A DNA stretch of 64,000 nt from Sporomusa malonica (GCF_900176355.1 NZ_FWXI01000009.1:1-64000), one strand, 5' to 3'. Counted from the stretch's first letter, positions 1 through 8,954 are shown. A program made the numbers and translations. The notes: generated by a model not told the origin, from the letters alone.

Positions 1-353
1 CAATCCCTGGAGCTACACCTATGCTGCATAGCGATCGCGGCTTTCAATATACCTCATTACGCTTTAAAAAGCGGATTACTTCGAACGGGCTAACTCAAAG
101 TATGTCTCGGGTCGGTAAATGCATTGATAATGGACCAATGGAAGGGTTTTGGGGCACATTAAAATGCGAGAAATACTATCTCCATAAATATCATACATTT
201 GAAGACCTAAAAAATGCGATTGAGCAATATATCTATTTTTATAACTACGAACGTCTACAAAAAAAATTAAACAGTCTTAGTCCGATGGAGTTTCGGACCA
301 AGACTGCTTAAACTTTTCTTTTTTGCTCTGTCTACTTGACAGGGGGCACTTCA
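1..353 (+). mobile_element. IS3-family insertion sequence, right end (partial)
   Basis: The window opens inside an IS3-type element. It carries the C-terminal part of the transposase (to 311), then a terminal inverted repeat at about 329-353 (TGTCTACTTGACAGG... ending in TTCA), which resembles right ends of the IS3 family. The left end lies outside the window, so whether the element is complete cannot be judged. Confidence 0.7.
3..311 (+). CDS. IS3-family transposase (OrfB), C-terminal fragment
   Basis: This is the C-terminal integrase-core part of an IS3 OrfB/IS150-type transposase, open from the window edge and in frame from base 3. The second catalytic Asp is visible in HSDRGFQYTS and the catalytic Glu lies in the NGPMEGFWGTLK region. 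The ending YNYERLQKKLNSLSPMEF is the usual rve_3 tail. An ATG at 21 is probably internal. The N-terminal half and OrfA are not in view. Family assignment is confident; intactness is unknown. Confidence 0.85.
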   Translation: MPGATPMLHSDRGFQYTSLRFKKRITSNGLTQSMSRVGKCIDNGPMEGFWGTLKCEKYYLHKYHTFEDLKNAIEQYIYFYNYERLQKKLNSLSPMEFRTKTA

Positions 354-401
354 AAAAGACAGAGAGGTTTATATTGTTTATTAGTCCCTATATCAATGAC
401 A

Positions 402-491
402 TAAAGAAAATACGGCTTGCGCCGAGCCTTTGGCGACAGCGGAAGTCGATGTTGCCCTTATCCAGACGGAAAGTTATACTTTCTTACAGGA
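402..491 (+). repeat. 90-bp interspersed structured repeat, copy A
   Basis: First of three copies of a 90-bp element (others at 23120-23208 on the minus strand and 32585-32673). The consensus starts TAAAGAAAA, has a nested hairpin (outer arms CGGCTT/AAGCCG, inner CGCC/GGCG), a CCCTTATCCAG segment and a second hairpin GAAAGT-TAT-ACTTTC, and ends CAGGA. This copy differs from copy B by a few substitutions and one extra T. It sits between the IS3 end and the 3' end of the convergent prenyltransferase gene. Confidence 0.85.
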
Positions 492-517
492 AAATTAAAA
501 ACTGATGGTTACTCCAG

Positions 518-1366
518 CTAAAAAAATAATCCAATAACTGTAAATATAAATAGCAAAAGGCTCACTAAGCCATTACGCATAAAGTAACGCTGGGTTACCT
601 TACTTAGATCAGCGGCGCTGACAATTGAATGCTGATATGTAAGAACAATGGCAGCCAGTGCGACTCCTACATAATAGATGATGTGCAAATTTAAGAGCAA
701 GCCGACAGTGATAAAACCAGTAATGCTGATTACATGCATCAGTTTCGATAATACAAGCGCCTGACTTACACCAAAACGCACAGGCATCGAGTTTAAACCA
801 TTAGCCTTATCGAAGCTTACATCCTGGCAGCCATAAATAACATCAAAGGCGGCAATCCACACTCCTACTGATAATCCTAAAATGAGGATAGCAGGCGGCA
901 CATCTCCTCTCACACCTACCCAGGCACCGACAGGCGCAACTGATAATGCTAATCCTAAGACCAGATGACAAGTCCAGGAGAAGCGTTTCATATAAGGATA
1001 TACCACGAGAGGAAGCAAAGCCAGTGGCCAAAGCTTCAAACATAGCGGCTGAAGCTGAGCCGTCGCCAGTAAAAACAACAATAAGCTTATGATAATGAGG
1101 ATAATAGCTTCCCACGGTTTAACTGCCCCAGTAACCATGGGCCTGTTGGTAAAACGAGGATGCAGCCGATCATACTTTAAGTCGATAAAATTATTAAGCG
1201 CCAAAGCAGCGCTGCGTGCTCCAATCATGGCTACGGTAATCCATAAGAGATCATGGCCGCTAGGAAAACCGCCAGCAGCTAAAAACGCACCCATATAGGC
1301 AAACGGTAAGGCAAAAACCGAGTGGGACAAAGCAATATTATCAAGGTGGGCTTTTAGCTTACTCAA
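518..1366 (-). CDS. UbiA-family prenyltransferase (putative quinone biosynthesis)
   Basis: A 282-residue polytopic membrane protein of the UbiA superfamily, which transfers a polyprenyl chain to an aromatic acid such as 4-hydroxybenzoate. The two Asp-rich motifs are visible: NNFIDLKYD near residues 58-66 and YGCQDVSFD near 178-186. It overlaps the upstream UbiD-family gene by 8 bases, so the two are almost certainly cotranscribed. A prenyltransferase plus UbiD-type decarboxylase fits the late steps of quinone synthesis, possibly the MqnP role in the futalosine menaquinone route. That specific role is inference because no mqnABCDE genes are in the window. Confidence 0.85.
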   Translation of the reverse strand: MSKLKAHLDNIALSHSVFALPFAYMGAFLAAGGFPSGHDLLWITVAMIGARSAALALNNFIDLKYDRLHPRFTNRPMVTGAVKPWEAIILIIISLLLFLLATAQLQPLCLKLWPLALLPLVVYPYMKRFSWTCHLVLGLALSVAPVGAWVGVRGDVPPAILILGLSVGVWIAAFDVIYGCQDVSFDKANGLNSMPVRFGVSQALVLSKLMHVISITGFITVGLLLNLHIIYYVGVALAAIVLTYQHSIVSAADLSKVTQRYFMRNGLVSLLLFIFTVIGLFF

Positions 1367-2819
1367 GTCCTAGATCCTTCCACTTGGCATCAACCATTTG
1401 TTTTATATCTTCTGACATAGTGATTTCCTCTGGCCATTCGCGAGTTTGTCCCTCTTCCCGCCATGACTTGGTCGCATCAATCCCCACCTTAGTTCCCCAA
1501 TTAGGCATTGGCGAGGAATGATCAAGCACATCAAGCGGCCCATCCACCATGACTATATCGCGCCTAGCGTCAATGTTATTGAATACCCGCCACCAAACCT
1601 CATTCATATCCTGAACATTAACGTGTGCATCCACAACAATAATCATCTTGGTAAACATCATTTGCCCCATGCCCCATATAGCATGCATTACTTTTTTAGC
1701 ATGTTGAGGATAGCTTTTTTTAATTGAAACTACCGCACAGTTATGGAATACACCTTCAAGAGGCAGGTTAATGTCCACAATCTCGGGTAGCTGGGTCTGC
1801 AGTACCGGTAGAAAAATGCGCTCTGTGGCTTTGGCTAGAAAGCAGTCCTCCATTGGTGGTTTACCGACAATGGTTGCAGGATAAATGGGTTTTTTGCGGT
1901 GAGTAATGCAGGTTATATGGAAAACAGGATAGTTATCAGCCAGCGAGTAATAACCGGTATGGTCGCCAAATGGTCCTTCGACCTTAAGCTCATCCATGTT
2001 CACATAGCCTTCAAGCACAATTTCAGAACCTGCCGGCACTTCAATATCAACGGTTTCACATTTGACCATTTCTACCGACTTTTTCCGCAAGAAACCGGCA
2101 AAAACCATTTCATCAATATCACGTGGCAATGGCGCAGTAGCCGAATAGGTTATCGCAGGATCGCCACCAATAGCGACCGCCACTTCGATCTTATCTTTTC
2201 CTAGTTCCCGATGAGCCCGATAATTCTCGGCACCGTTTTTATGAATATGCCAGTGCATACCTGTGGTCTGATTATCAAATACCTGCAGCCGGTACATTCC
2301 AACATTGCGCTTGCCATTCTGCGGGTTTTTAGTAAAGACTAGTGGTAGTGTAATAAACCGGCCAGCATCCCCTGGCCAACATTTTAAAATAGGGAACTTG
2401 TCCAAAGAAGGCTTATCCTTGATAATTACCTCTTTACAAGGGGCATTTTTAACGTATTTCGGGAAATTAATGGCCCGTTTGGCGGATGGAATAATTTTAA
2501 ACAACTCTAGCTTATTCTGCAGCGAAATATATGGCAATTTCAGAATTTGTCGTATTTCCTGGGCAATATCATCAATCTGATCTACACCAAGCGCCAAGGC
2601 CATTCGTTCCATGCTGCCAAAGGCGTTCATAAGAACAGGCATATCATACCCTTTTACATTCTCAAATAACAGGGCCACATTCTTATCTCCCTGCATTTTC
2701 GAAACCCGGTCGGTAATCTCAGTAATTTCAAGTTCACAGTCGACAGGTTGGCTGATGCGTTTAAGCCAGCCGCGCGACTCTAGCGCCGCGATAAATTCCC
2801 GCAGGTCGTTATAGGCCAA
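1359..2819 (-). CDS. UbiD-family prenylated-FMN decarboxylase
   Basis: A 486-residue protein of UbiD length that should decarboxylate an aromatic or prenylated aromatic acid using prenylated FMN. Typical UbiD segments are present, including GMYRLQVFDNQTTGMHWH and EGPFGDHTGYY. It lies directly upstream of, and overlaps, the UbiA-family gene, so the pair probably acts in sequence on a quinone head-group precursor. A UbiX-type flavin prenyltransferase is not visible nearby and must be encoded elsewhere. The precise substrate is unproven; a catabolic aromatic decarboxylase is the alternative. Confidence 0.85.
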   Translation of the reverse strand: MAYNDLREFIAALESRGWLKRISQPVDCELEITEITDRVSKMQGDKNVALLFENVKGYDMPVLMNAFGSMERMALALGVDQIDDIAQEIRQILKLPYISLQNKLELFKIIPSAKRAINFPKYVKNAPCKEVIIKDKPSLDKFPILKCWPGDAGRFITLPLVFTKNPQNGKRNVGMYRLQVFDNQTTGMHWHIHKNGAENYRAHRELGKDKIEVAVAIGGDPAITYSATAPLPRDIDEMVFAGFLRKKSVEMVKCETVDIEVPAGSEIVLEGYVNMDELKVEGPFGDHTGYYSLADNYPVFHITCITHRKKPIYPATIVGKPPMEDCFLAKATERIFLPVLQTQLPEIVDINLPLEGVFHNCAVVSIKKSYPQHAKKVMHAIWGMGQMMFTKMIIVVDAHVNVQDMNEVWWRVFNNIDARRDIVMVDGPLDVLDHSSPMPNWGTKVGIDATKSWREEGQTREWPEEITMSEDIKQMVDAKWKDLGLE

Positions 2820-2850
2820 AGTTTAAATGCTCCTTTCAAGCAAGTGGTCT

Positions 2851-3684
2851 CTATTTCCTAAGTATGTATTTTACAATTAAAATGCTTATTTCATAAAGAA
2901 CAATCATAGGTACTGCCACCATAGTCTGGGAAAAAACATCAGGCGTAGGCGAAATCACAGCTCCGATTACAAAAGACAGCACCAAAACCATTTTTCGCTT
3001 TGCCGCCAGGAATGACGAACCAATAATTCCAACTTTAGCCATAACTAAAATAAATAGCGGCAATTCAAAAATAAATCCAAAAGGCAACAAAAAGGAGATG
3101 ACAAAAGATAAGTATTGGCTAATGGAAAACATCGGCTGGAGATTGTCGGTTGCAAATCCCATAAAAAATTTGATCCCTGCTGGCAAAACGAGATAATATG
3201 AAAATACCAATCCAACAAAAAATAAAATAATGGAGGCAGGCACTAGAAAAATCCCTGCTGTTCGCTCGTTGTTAGTCATTGCCGGCATAATGAACGACCA
3301 TAACTGATACATGACTACCGGAAGCGCCAATAGGAACCCGGCAAAAAAAGAAACTTTTAGATAGGTAAAAAAAGCTTCAGCCGGATTCATATAATATAAT
3401 TTTCCTGCCGGTGCTGTGATCAGTCCAGAAATCTCGGCAGCATAAAAATAACAGATAAGACTCCCAACACCAATAGCAGCAATCATCACGATTATACGTC
3501 GGCGAAGCTCCTCAAGATGTCCAATCAAGGACATGGCACCCTGGGGTTGCTGTTCCTCTACAGACTCTTCAGGTTCTTCCGGGGCATCTTCTCGGATGAC
3601 TTTATCACTATATATTACGCCTGGATTTTCTTGGGTCTCCTGGTCTGCTTGCTTCTTGGTTTCAGCTTGCGTGTATTCTGGCAT
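2851..3684 (-). CDS. tatC: Twin-arginine translocase subunit TatC
   Basis: TatC is the integral membrane receptor for twin-arginine signal peptides. The protein has the TatC hallmark GHLEELRRRI just before the first membrane span and about six hydrophobic segments. It is 277 residues with an unusual acidic N-terminal extension of about 50 residues rich in Glu, Gln and Pro before the conserved core. It follows tatA by 9 bases, giving a minimal TatA-TatC pair with no tatB, as is common in Firmicutes. Confidence 0.95.
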   Translation of the reverse strand: MPEYTQAETKKQADQETQENPGVIYSDKVIREDAPEEPEESVEEQQPQGAMSLIGHLEELRRRIIVMIAAIGVGSLICYFYAAEISGLITAPAGKLYYMNPAEAFFTYLKVSFFAGFLLALPVVMYQLWSFIMPAMTNNERTAGIFLVPASIILFFVGLVFSYYLVLPAGIKFFMGFATDNLQPMFSISQYLSFVISFLLPFGFIFELPLFILVMAKVGIIGSSFLAAKRKMVLVLSFVIGAVISPTPDVFSQTMVAVPMIVLYEISILIVKYILRK

Positions 3685-3693
3685 CTAACAACC

Positions 3694-3903
3694 TCACTTT
3701 TTCTCGTCAGGCTGCTTGCTGTCGGGTTTGGCCTCAACTTTTACCGGCTCGTCCTTGGGATTGACAATATCGGTGCTGGCCCGGCGGAATTCTTGAATTC
3801 CTTTGCCAATGGCTTTGCCAACTTCAGGCAGTTTTCCTGGACCAAAAACTACAAGTGCAATGACCAGTATTAAAACTAACTCCGGCATACTGAAACTAAA
3901 CAT
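3694..3903 (-). CDS. tatA: Twin-arginine translocase subunit TatA
   Basis: A 69-residue TatA/E-type protein: a short N-terminus (MFSFSMPEL), one membrane span, the FGPGKLPEVGKAIGKG amphipathic-helix motif, then a charged tail rich in Lys, Asp and Pro. The ATG at 3903 is chosen because GGGGATGG lies about 5 bases upstream. A longer frame extends upstream but has no such site and would put cysteines and hydrophobic residues before the TatA core. It is just upstream of tatC. Confidence 0.93.
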   Translation of the reverse strand: MFSFSMPELVLILVIALVVFGPGKLPEVGKAIGKGIQEFRRASTDIVNPKDEPVKVEAKPDSKQPDEKK

Positions 3904-4017
3904 AATTACCATCCCCTTTGCATGTTTACACACATATATTATACCTGTCAGACCACAAAAACACAATGCTGTAAAATAATAGCAAAATACGGCTGCCTTA
4001 GTATGTCCAAGAGACAC

Positions 4018-4803
4018 TTACGAAGGAAAGCCGTAATCTTCATTTGGGATTTGCAATATGTCTTTGTCTCCCTGCCTCTTGTTAAACGAATGTATTTTGC
4101 CTGTTTTAATTTTAATTAGCACATCTTCGACCAAATTCAGGTGTTCTTGCATTTTTCGTTTGGCCAAACGCGGGTTATGGGCAGCTATTGCTTCATATAT
4201 TTCATAGTGGGATTGATGTAACAGGGTTGGCATATTTTCAATCAAGAATAACTTTTGACGAGATGTACGAAAAGTTTTTGTCAGCAAATCTGAAATGGCA
4301 TTCATCAACCTAATTAGAACTGGGTTGTTGGCGGCTTTTGCAATTGAAAAATGGAAGGCTGCATCCCCCAGGTCTCCTATACCGCCAGCACGTACTTCTT
4401 CTAACATGCTGACAAGTGCCTGTTTTATATTCTCAAGATCTGTAGGTGTCGCCCGCATTGCCGCCAAGGCAGCCGCCTCTATCTCGAGAATTTTCCGTAC
4501 TTCCAGCAACTGCACAATATCATCAATTTCAATTTGTAAAAAAAATGATAAGGGTTCAATCATACCTTCGTAAGAAACCTGTCTGACAAAACTACCTTCG
4601 CCTGGACGAATAGTGATGATTCCCATAATCTCAAGTGCGCTGAAAGCTTCACGAACCGATGCACGGCTAACATTCAGTTTGTCAGCAAGTTCACGCTCAG
4701 AAAGCAGCTTATCGCCAGGATGTAACTTACCATCAACGATAAGCTTTTTAATTTGCCCGATAATCTCTTCATAAACCTTTTTGGTTTTAACTGGCTTAAA
4801 CAT
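4018..4803 (-). CDS. GntR/FadR-family transcriptional regulator
   Basis: A 261-residue regulator with an N-terminal winged helix (LSERELADKLNVSRASVREA, residues about 40-60) and a C-terminal all-helical FCD ligand domain (about 95-225). FCD-type regulators often respond to lactate, pyruvate or other organic acids. GGAGG precedes the ATG. It is transcribed toward tatA. A palindromic FadR-type site upstream of the lactate permease (10829-10839) makes that gene a plausible target, but this is inference; the gene's own neighbours do not reveal its ligand. Confidence 0.9.
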   Translation of the reverse strand: MFKPVKTKKVYEEIIGQIKKLIVDGKLHPGDKLLSERELADKLNVSRASVREAFSALEIMGIITIRPGEGSFVRQVSYEGMIEPLSFFLQIEIDDIVQLLEVRKILEIEAAALAAMRATPTDLENIKQALVSMLEEVRAGGIGDLGDAAFHFSIAKAANNPVLIRLMNAISDLLTKTFRTSRQKLFLIENMPTLLHQSHYEIYEAIAAHNPRLAKRKMQEHLNLVEDVLIKIKTGKIHSFNKRQGDKDILQIPNEDYGFPS

Positions 4804-4823
4804 GGCGCCTCCGACAGGTAATG

Positions 4824-5798
4824 CTAGTATTTTCGCAGTCCTACAAAATCGGCTACCGCCAATAATGACTCTCTCACAGTGCTGTTAAGTGCTAACGGTA
4901 AAACATTACGAGCATGCTGTAAATAGCTGTTCACCTGCCCATAACTATATTCTACCGCTTCTGTTGCATGGACTATTTCCAGCCCGCGTTTGACGTCATT
5001 GTCAGACATAGCCTGTTTTACAACAATGCCTCTGAGTTCATCACGGTAAGGGCTATTTTTCAGTGCGTAGAGAACCGGCAAGGTAACTATCCCTTGCCGC
5101 AGATCGTTACCGACTGGTTTGCCTAACTGCTCGGCCGAGGCTGTGAAATCTAAAATATCGTCAGTAATTTGAAATGCCATACCAATCGCATAACCGTATT
5201 CCCTGATTTGAGCAACGTCGTGTTCATCCATTTGCCCAGATAATGCACCGAGCTCGCAGCTAGCAGCGATAAAATCAGCTGTCTTCTGCGCCACTCTCAG
5301 ACGGTAGTCAGCTTCATCCTGGTCTGGATTGAAGGATTCTTTAAGCTGAACTATTTCGCCTTCACACATAGTACAGATCACATCAGTCAAAATTTTCAGC
5401 CTGTTTTTCTCAGTCCCCAGGGTTACTGCAGAAAATGCTTTGGCAAACAGGTAGTCACCTGTCAATACTGAGCTGTGATTGCCCCATCGGGCATTGGCTG
5501 TTGGCCGGCCGCGCCGAGTTGCGGCATTATCGATAACATCATCATGGACTAATGTGGCCATATGGATAAGTTCAATAGCCACTGCCATCGGCAAAAGCTC
5601 AGCCTGGTTAGGGGTCCCCCCCCTGGCACAGAGCAGATATAAGGCGGGCCGTAAGCGTTTACCGCCCGCCTGTACCAGGTGTACGCTAATATCGTTAACC
5701 AAATCTACCGGCGATTGTATTATAGAATACAGTTCCTTTTCGATAGCCACTAGGTCTTCTTGAATTATGCCAAATATATTGTTTGGAAATTTGCTCAC
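4824..5798 (-). CDS. Polyprenyl diphosphate synthase (trans-isoprenyl, long chain)
   Basis: A 324-residue trans-prenyl synthase that extends allylic diphosphates with isopentenyl diphosphate, probably supplying the quinone side chain. Both Asp-rich motifs are intact: DDVID at 86-90 and DDILD at 213-217, plus GGKRLRP near 45-51. It fits the HepT/IspB group, and its placement near the UbiA/UbiD genes supports a quinone role. A run of eight G on the coding strand (plus-strand C at 5616-5623) encodes Arg59-Gly-Gly and is a potential slippage site. Chain length cannot be read with confidence. Confidence 0.92.
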   Translation of the reverse strand: MSKFPNNIFGIIQEDLVAIEKELYSIIQSPVDLVNDISVHLVQAGGKRLRPALYLLCARGGTPNQAELLPMAVAIELIHMATLVHDDVIDNAATRRGRPTANARWGNHSSVLTGDYLFAKAFSAVTLGTEKNRLKILTDVICTMCEGEIVQLKESFNPDQDEADYRLRVAQKTADFIAASCELGALSGQMDEHDVAQIREYGYAIGMAFQITDDILDFTASAEQLGKPVGNDLRQGIVTLPVLYALKNSPYRDELRGIVVKQAMSDNDVKRGLEIVHATEAVEYSYGQVNSYLQHARNVLPLALNSTVRESLLAVADFVGLRKY

Positions 5799-5878
5799 TC
5801 AATAATCACCTACAAGGACAAAGTCTGTTTCTATAATACACCATTATGCCGGCAGTAGTCTACATTATTGGTAGCCTT

Positions 5879-6127
5879 TTACTTATTTTTTTCCACGCGG
5901 ATTGCGCAGTCTGGACAGATCATCTGACAAATACCGCATACGATACACTTTTCCATATCAGCTTCGACACGCGGCGTGCCATATACACCCAGATCTTCCG
6001 ACCAGGTAATACACTTTACCGGACATTTTTCTATACATAACCCACAGCCTTTGCATAAGCTAGGGAAAACAGCCCAGAAGCCTTTTTCGCCATCATATTT
6101 TGCAGATTCCCAATTAACTTTAGCCAT
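5879..6127 (-). CDS. korD: 2-oxoacid:ferredoxin oxidoreductase, delta (ferredoxin) subunit
   Basis: An 82-residue 2x[4Fe-4S] ferredoxin-like subunit. The cluster ligands are visible as Cys25-x2-Cys28-x2-Cys31-x3-Cys35 and Cys61-x2-Cys64-x2-Cys67-x3-Cys71. It is the last gene of a four-gene operon and should pass electrons from the TPP site to external ferredoxin. The ATG follows a GGAGGGG site. As a stand-alone ferredoxin its function would be ambiguous; the operon fixes the assignment. Confidence 0.92.
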   Translation of the reverse strand: MAKVNWESAKYDGEKGFWAVFPSLCKGCGLCIEKCPVKCITWSEDLGVYGTPRVEADMEKCIVCGICQMICPDCAIRVEKNK

Positions 6128-6139
6128 TTCTTCCCCTCC

Positions 6140-6856
6140 TTACATTGCGCTCTTAATGAGTTGATAGCCGCGTTCGAGAGCCTTGAAGTTCATATCGCGA
6201 AGCTCAGGATTTTGTTTGAACTTGTCACCGAGCTTAGTCTCTAAGGCCTTCTTGATGCTGTCCATGGGCAGGACTTCGGTTGCTGCGATGACTGCCCCGA
6301 GAATGATAATATTAAATACACGCGGGTGTAGTTCATTTTTCGCAATATCATTTGCAGGGATGGCAACAACTTTTTTTACCTCGGGAAGATTGGCAGGATC
6401 TACGCCTGGGCCAGGTTTAGTAAACGAACAGGTCTTAGGCTCGCCGGCAATCAAGTCCTGAGGCAAATCAGCGTTTGGATGATCTGCGGTTGGGCAAGGT
6501 GGAGTTACGTCAAAATACTGCAGCCCAATAATATTGTCCTTTACTTCGCCTTCTTGGATAAGCGAATTATCGTAGATATATACAGTATCTTTCCCAGCAT
6601 ACATTTTAGTCCTGTCAACAGCACGCGGACTTACAGGGATAAGAATGTCGGCTTTTTGAAACTTAGGAGCACCAATTTCGCCATCACTGACTTGTACAAA
6701 AGCGATTGAAACGCCACCGCGCTGCTCAACACCGAAGTTAGGAATGTATAATGCGTTTTTACCTTCTTCGTTAGCGGCCTCGGCCAAAATTTCAGCAATT
6801 GACTGAACGCCTTGGCCGCCTTCGCCAGCTATAGCTATTTTTACGACTTTTGCCAT
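6140..6856 (-). CDS. korC: 2-oxoacid:ferredoxin oxidoreductase, gamma subunit
   Basis: A 238-residue gamma-domain protein of the pyruvate/2-ketoisovalerate/2-oxoglutarate:ferredoxin oxidoreductase superfamily. The conserved start IAGEGGQGVQSIAEILAEA and the segment GVEQRGGVSIAFVQVS are typical. It lies 4 bases after korB and 12 before korD. The gamma subunit helps bind CoA in characterised relatives. Exact oxoacid preference (2-oxoglutarate versus branched-chain) cannot be read from sequence alone. Confidence 0.92.
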   Translation of the reverse strand: MAKVVKIAIAGEGGQGVQSIAEILAEAANEEGKNALYIPNFGVEQRGGVSIAFVQVSDGEIGAPKFQKADILIPVSPRAVDRTKMYAGKDTVYIYDNSLIQEGEVKDNIIGLQYFDVTPPCPTADHPNADLPQDLIAGEPKTCSFTKPGPGVDPANLPEVKKVVAIPANDIAKNELHPRVFNIIILGAVIAATEVLPMDSIKKALETKLGDKFKQNPELRDMNFKALERGYQLIKSAM

Positions 6857-6860
6857 CGTT

Positions 6861-7631
6861 TTAGCCCTCCTTCGCTTGCGGCGTGCGGAGCTCGCCGACT
6901 TTAAAGTATTGAGCCATATCTTTTTCGATAAATTCCCAGGTTTGTTTGGCGTTAGTACGCCAGTTAGTCGGGCAACCAGCCAAGCACTCTACGAACGAAA
7001 TGCCCTTGCCATCAATCTGGTTTTGCAGCGCCTTCTTAATAAAGCCTTTAAGCTGACGAGGATTGGCAACAGTACCGCGGGCAACATAAGAACCCTCCGG
7101 AGCCACGGCAGCGACCATTTCAGGGCCCTTAGTCGGATAGCCGGCCTGTTCCACATCGCGTCCGTAAGGAGTAGTTTCTGTCTTCATGCCAGGCAGAGTA
7201 GTCGGAGCCATTTGACCGCCAGTCATGCCATAATTACAGTTGTTGCACAGGATAATGGTAATCTTCTCACCGCGAACAGCTGCGTTAAACAGATGCTGAG
7301 AACCGATAGCATAGCCACCACCATCGCCCATATAGGCAACACCGATAATGTCGGTATTAGCACGTTTCATACCCGTTATTACCGGGGTAGTACGCCCATG
7401 GTGGGTCTGTACAGTATCCACGTTAAAGAAATCCCAAGCTAAAAGCGAGCAGCCAATATCACAGCCAAAAACCATTTTATCTTTAATACCCAGCTCGTCA
7501 ATGGCCTCACCGAGACATTTCAGGATAATACCATGACCGCAGCCGGGACAATACTTATGCGCTTTTGTTTCTTCATTCCAGCAGGCAGGCATAGCTGGTT
7601 GAAGAACATTATTTTCCTTTAGTTCTTGCAT
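6861..7631 (-). CDS. korB: 2-oxoacid:ferredoxin oxidoreductase, beta (TPP) subunit
   Basis: The thiamine diphosphate-binding subunit, 256 residues. CPGCGHG at 28-34 and the GDGGG...N TPP/metal motif near 102-131 are intact. With KorA it forms the active site that decarboxylates a 2-oxoacid and makes acyl-CoA. It is preceded by korA (20-base gap) and followed closely by korC. The four-subunit separate-gene organisation, and an alpha subunit of only 358 residues, favour a KorABCD/VorABCD enzyme over the large fused pyruvate:ferredoxin oxidoreductase. Confidence 0.94.
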   Translation of the reverse strand: MQELKENNVLQPAMPACWNEETKAHKYCPGCGHGIILKCLGEAIDELGIKDKMVFGCDIGCSLLAWDFFNVDTVQTHHGRTTPVITGMKRANTDIIGVAYMGDGGGYAIGSQHLFNAAVRGEKITIILCNNCNYGMTGGQMAPTTLPGMKTETTPYGRDVEQAGYPTKGPEMVAAVAPEGSYVARGTVANPRQLKGFIKKALQNQIDGKGISFVECLAGCPTNWRTNAKQTWEFIEKDMAQYFKVGELRTPQAKEG

Positions 7632-7651
7632 GTTAGTCTTCCCTCCTATGC

Positions 7652-8728
7652 TTACAGTTTGTTGTATTCTTCAACAATTTCTTCGGTGGTAATACCAACG
7701 CCCGGGCGCAGCATTGGAACAATTTCAATGCTGCTGCCGTAGATTTCAGCTTGAATAAGTCTCAGAAGTTGGCCATAGGCTGATTCAGCTACCAATAACT
7801 TTTTAGCACCTTTCATTGCCTCAAGAAGCTGCTTGCCAGGGAAGGGGCGCACTGTAATCGGACGGAAGTAACCTACTTTCTTGCCTTCAGCCCGCAGTTG
7901 GTTATAGGCAGTTAGTGCAGCGCGGGATACAATACCGTGAGTCACGAAGATAACTTCGGCATCTTCGCAGCCCTTAGCATCCCACTCAACGACTTCTTCT
8001 GCCATCTTCTCCCAGTCACGTTGATGATTCATTACCACTTCATATAATTCGTCTTCTGTATTATAGGTGTTGCGGATATGCTTAATTTCGCGGTCTGGTT
8101 TGTCAGTATCCCCAAGTATAGGCTCTGGTTTAACCAGCTTCATACCTTTTTCGTCTGGATCGTAAATAGTTAACGGCTCACGCATTTTTGCTTGATAGCC
8201 ATCACCCAGCACAAATGCAGGGAAGCGATATGTCCAGGCAGAGTTAAAGGCTTTAATCGTGTAGTCAAACAATTCCTGATGAGTGGCAGTAGAGTATACA
8301 ATACGATGACCTTCACCGTTGCCGCCAAAAGTTGTTAGGGTAGTTTCTTGCTGAGCATAAATAACTGTCGCTGTTGAGGGACCGCCCCGCTGCTGGATAA
8401 TGTAAACAATAGGCAGCCTCATCATTTCCGCCATACCAGCCGATTCCTGCATTAAAACATTTCCAGGGCCTGCAGTCGCAGTAAATGCCTTCCTGCCAGA
8501 AATTACGCCTCCAAGAGTGGTGAAGCCAGCAGAGATTTCATCTTCAGTCTGAAGGAAGCGTTTGCCGTACTTAGGAGCAAGCCTTGTCCAATAGTGCATA
8601 ATCTCATTTTGCGGTGTGATAGGATAGCCATACATAATATCGGCTTTAGCTGCTACCGCAGCCCAGGCACACACCTCGTTGCCTGTCATAAATACTCTTT
8701 GTTCACCTTTCAGTGAAACTTCGGCCAT
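7652..8728 (-). CDS. korA: 2-oxoacid:ferredoxin oxidoreductase, alpha subunit
   Basis: The 358-residue alpha subunit (POR N-terminal pyrimidine-binding domain followed by domain II), first gene of the korABCD operon. Segments typical of the family include YGYPITPQNEIMHY near residue 34, EDEISAGFTTLGG, and TATAGPGNVLMQES. GGAGGTGC lies 5-10 bases before the ATG. The upstream 265-base gap is packed with inverted repeats (see 8766-8842). The enzyme oxidises a 2-oxoacid to acyl-CoA with ferredoxin reduction; the preferred acid is not certain. Confidence 0.92.
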   Translation of the reverse strand: MAEVSLKGEQRVFMTGNEVCAWAAVAAKADIMYGYPITPQNEIMHYWTRLAPKYGKRFLQTEDEISAGFTTLGGVISGRKAFTATAGPGNVLMQESAGMAEMMRLPIVYIIQQRGGPSTATVIYAQQETTLTTFGGNGEGHRIVYSTATHQELFDYTIKAFNSAWTYRFPAFVLGDGYQAKMREPLTIYDPDEKGMKLVKPEPILGDTDKPDREIKHIRNTYNTEDELYEVVMNHQRDWEKMAEEVVEWDAKGCEDAEVIFVTHGIVSRAALTAYNQLRAEGKKVGYFRPITVRPFPGKQLLEAMKGAKKLLVAESAYGQLLRLIQAEIYGSSIEIVPMLRPGVGITTEEIVEEYNKL

Positions 8729-8765
8729 AAGAGCACCTCCTGAAATATGTAGCCTTGTTTACTAT

Positions 8766-8842
8766 CAGCCGTACAGCTGAGTGTTACTCAGGCTCATAGC
8801 CTGACTATTATCCATGCGTCGCGCCCCCATGGATAATAGTCA
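8766..8842. promoter_or_regulatory. Array of four consecutive inverted repeats upstream of korA
   Basis: Four palindromes abut or overlap: CAGC/GCTG (8766-8779), TGAGT/ACTCA (8778-8790), CAGGCT/AGCCTG (8789-8803) and a perfect 15-bp pair TGACTATTATCCATG (8802-8816) with its complement at 8828-8842, loop 11 bases. They lie 38-114 bases upstream of the korA start. They could be operators or a structured leader RNA. No known riboswitch motif was recognised. Confidence 0.6.
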
Positions 8843-8887
8843 ACCTACGAGCAATATCGTTGGATAAAAATGTAAGGTTTTATATAA

Positions 8888-8954
8888 TGATATGAGGTGG
8901 GGATAAATTCCCCACCTTCATATCATACCCAGTATATAGCTTTTCTATATACTG
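8888..8954 (-). terminator. Two hairpins downstream of the lactate permease
   Basis: A 16-bp stem with one bulge (TGATATGAGGTGGGGA and partner, 8888-8925) and a 10-bp perfect stem CAGTATATAG/CTATATACTG (8930-8954) follow the stop codon of the permease gene. They probably end its transcript or protect its 3' end, although the T-runs are weak. Confidence 0.5.

Noticed and set aside
323..505. 60-codon open frame after the IS3 transposase
   Set aside because: It spans the terminal inverted repeat and the interspersed repeat and has no ribosome binding site.
6876..7442. Open frame of 188 codons on the plus strand inside korB
   Set aside because: It lies wholly antisense to a clearly conserved TPP enzyme gene and resembles no protein; it reflects codon composition.
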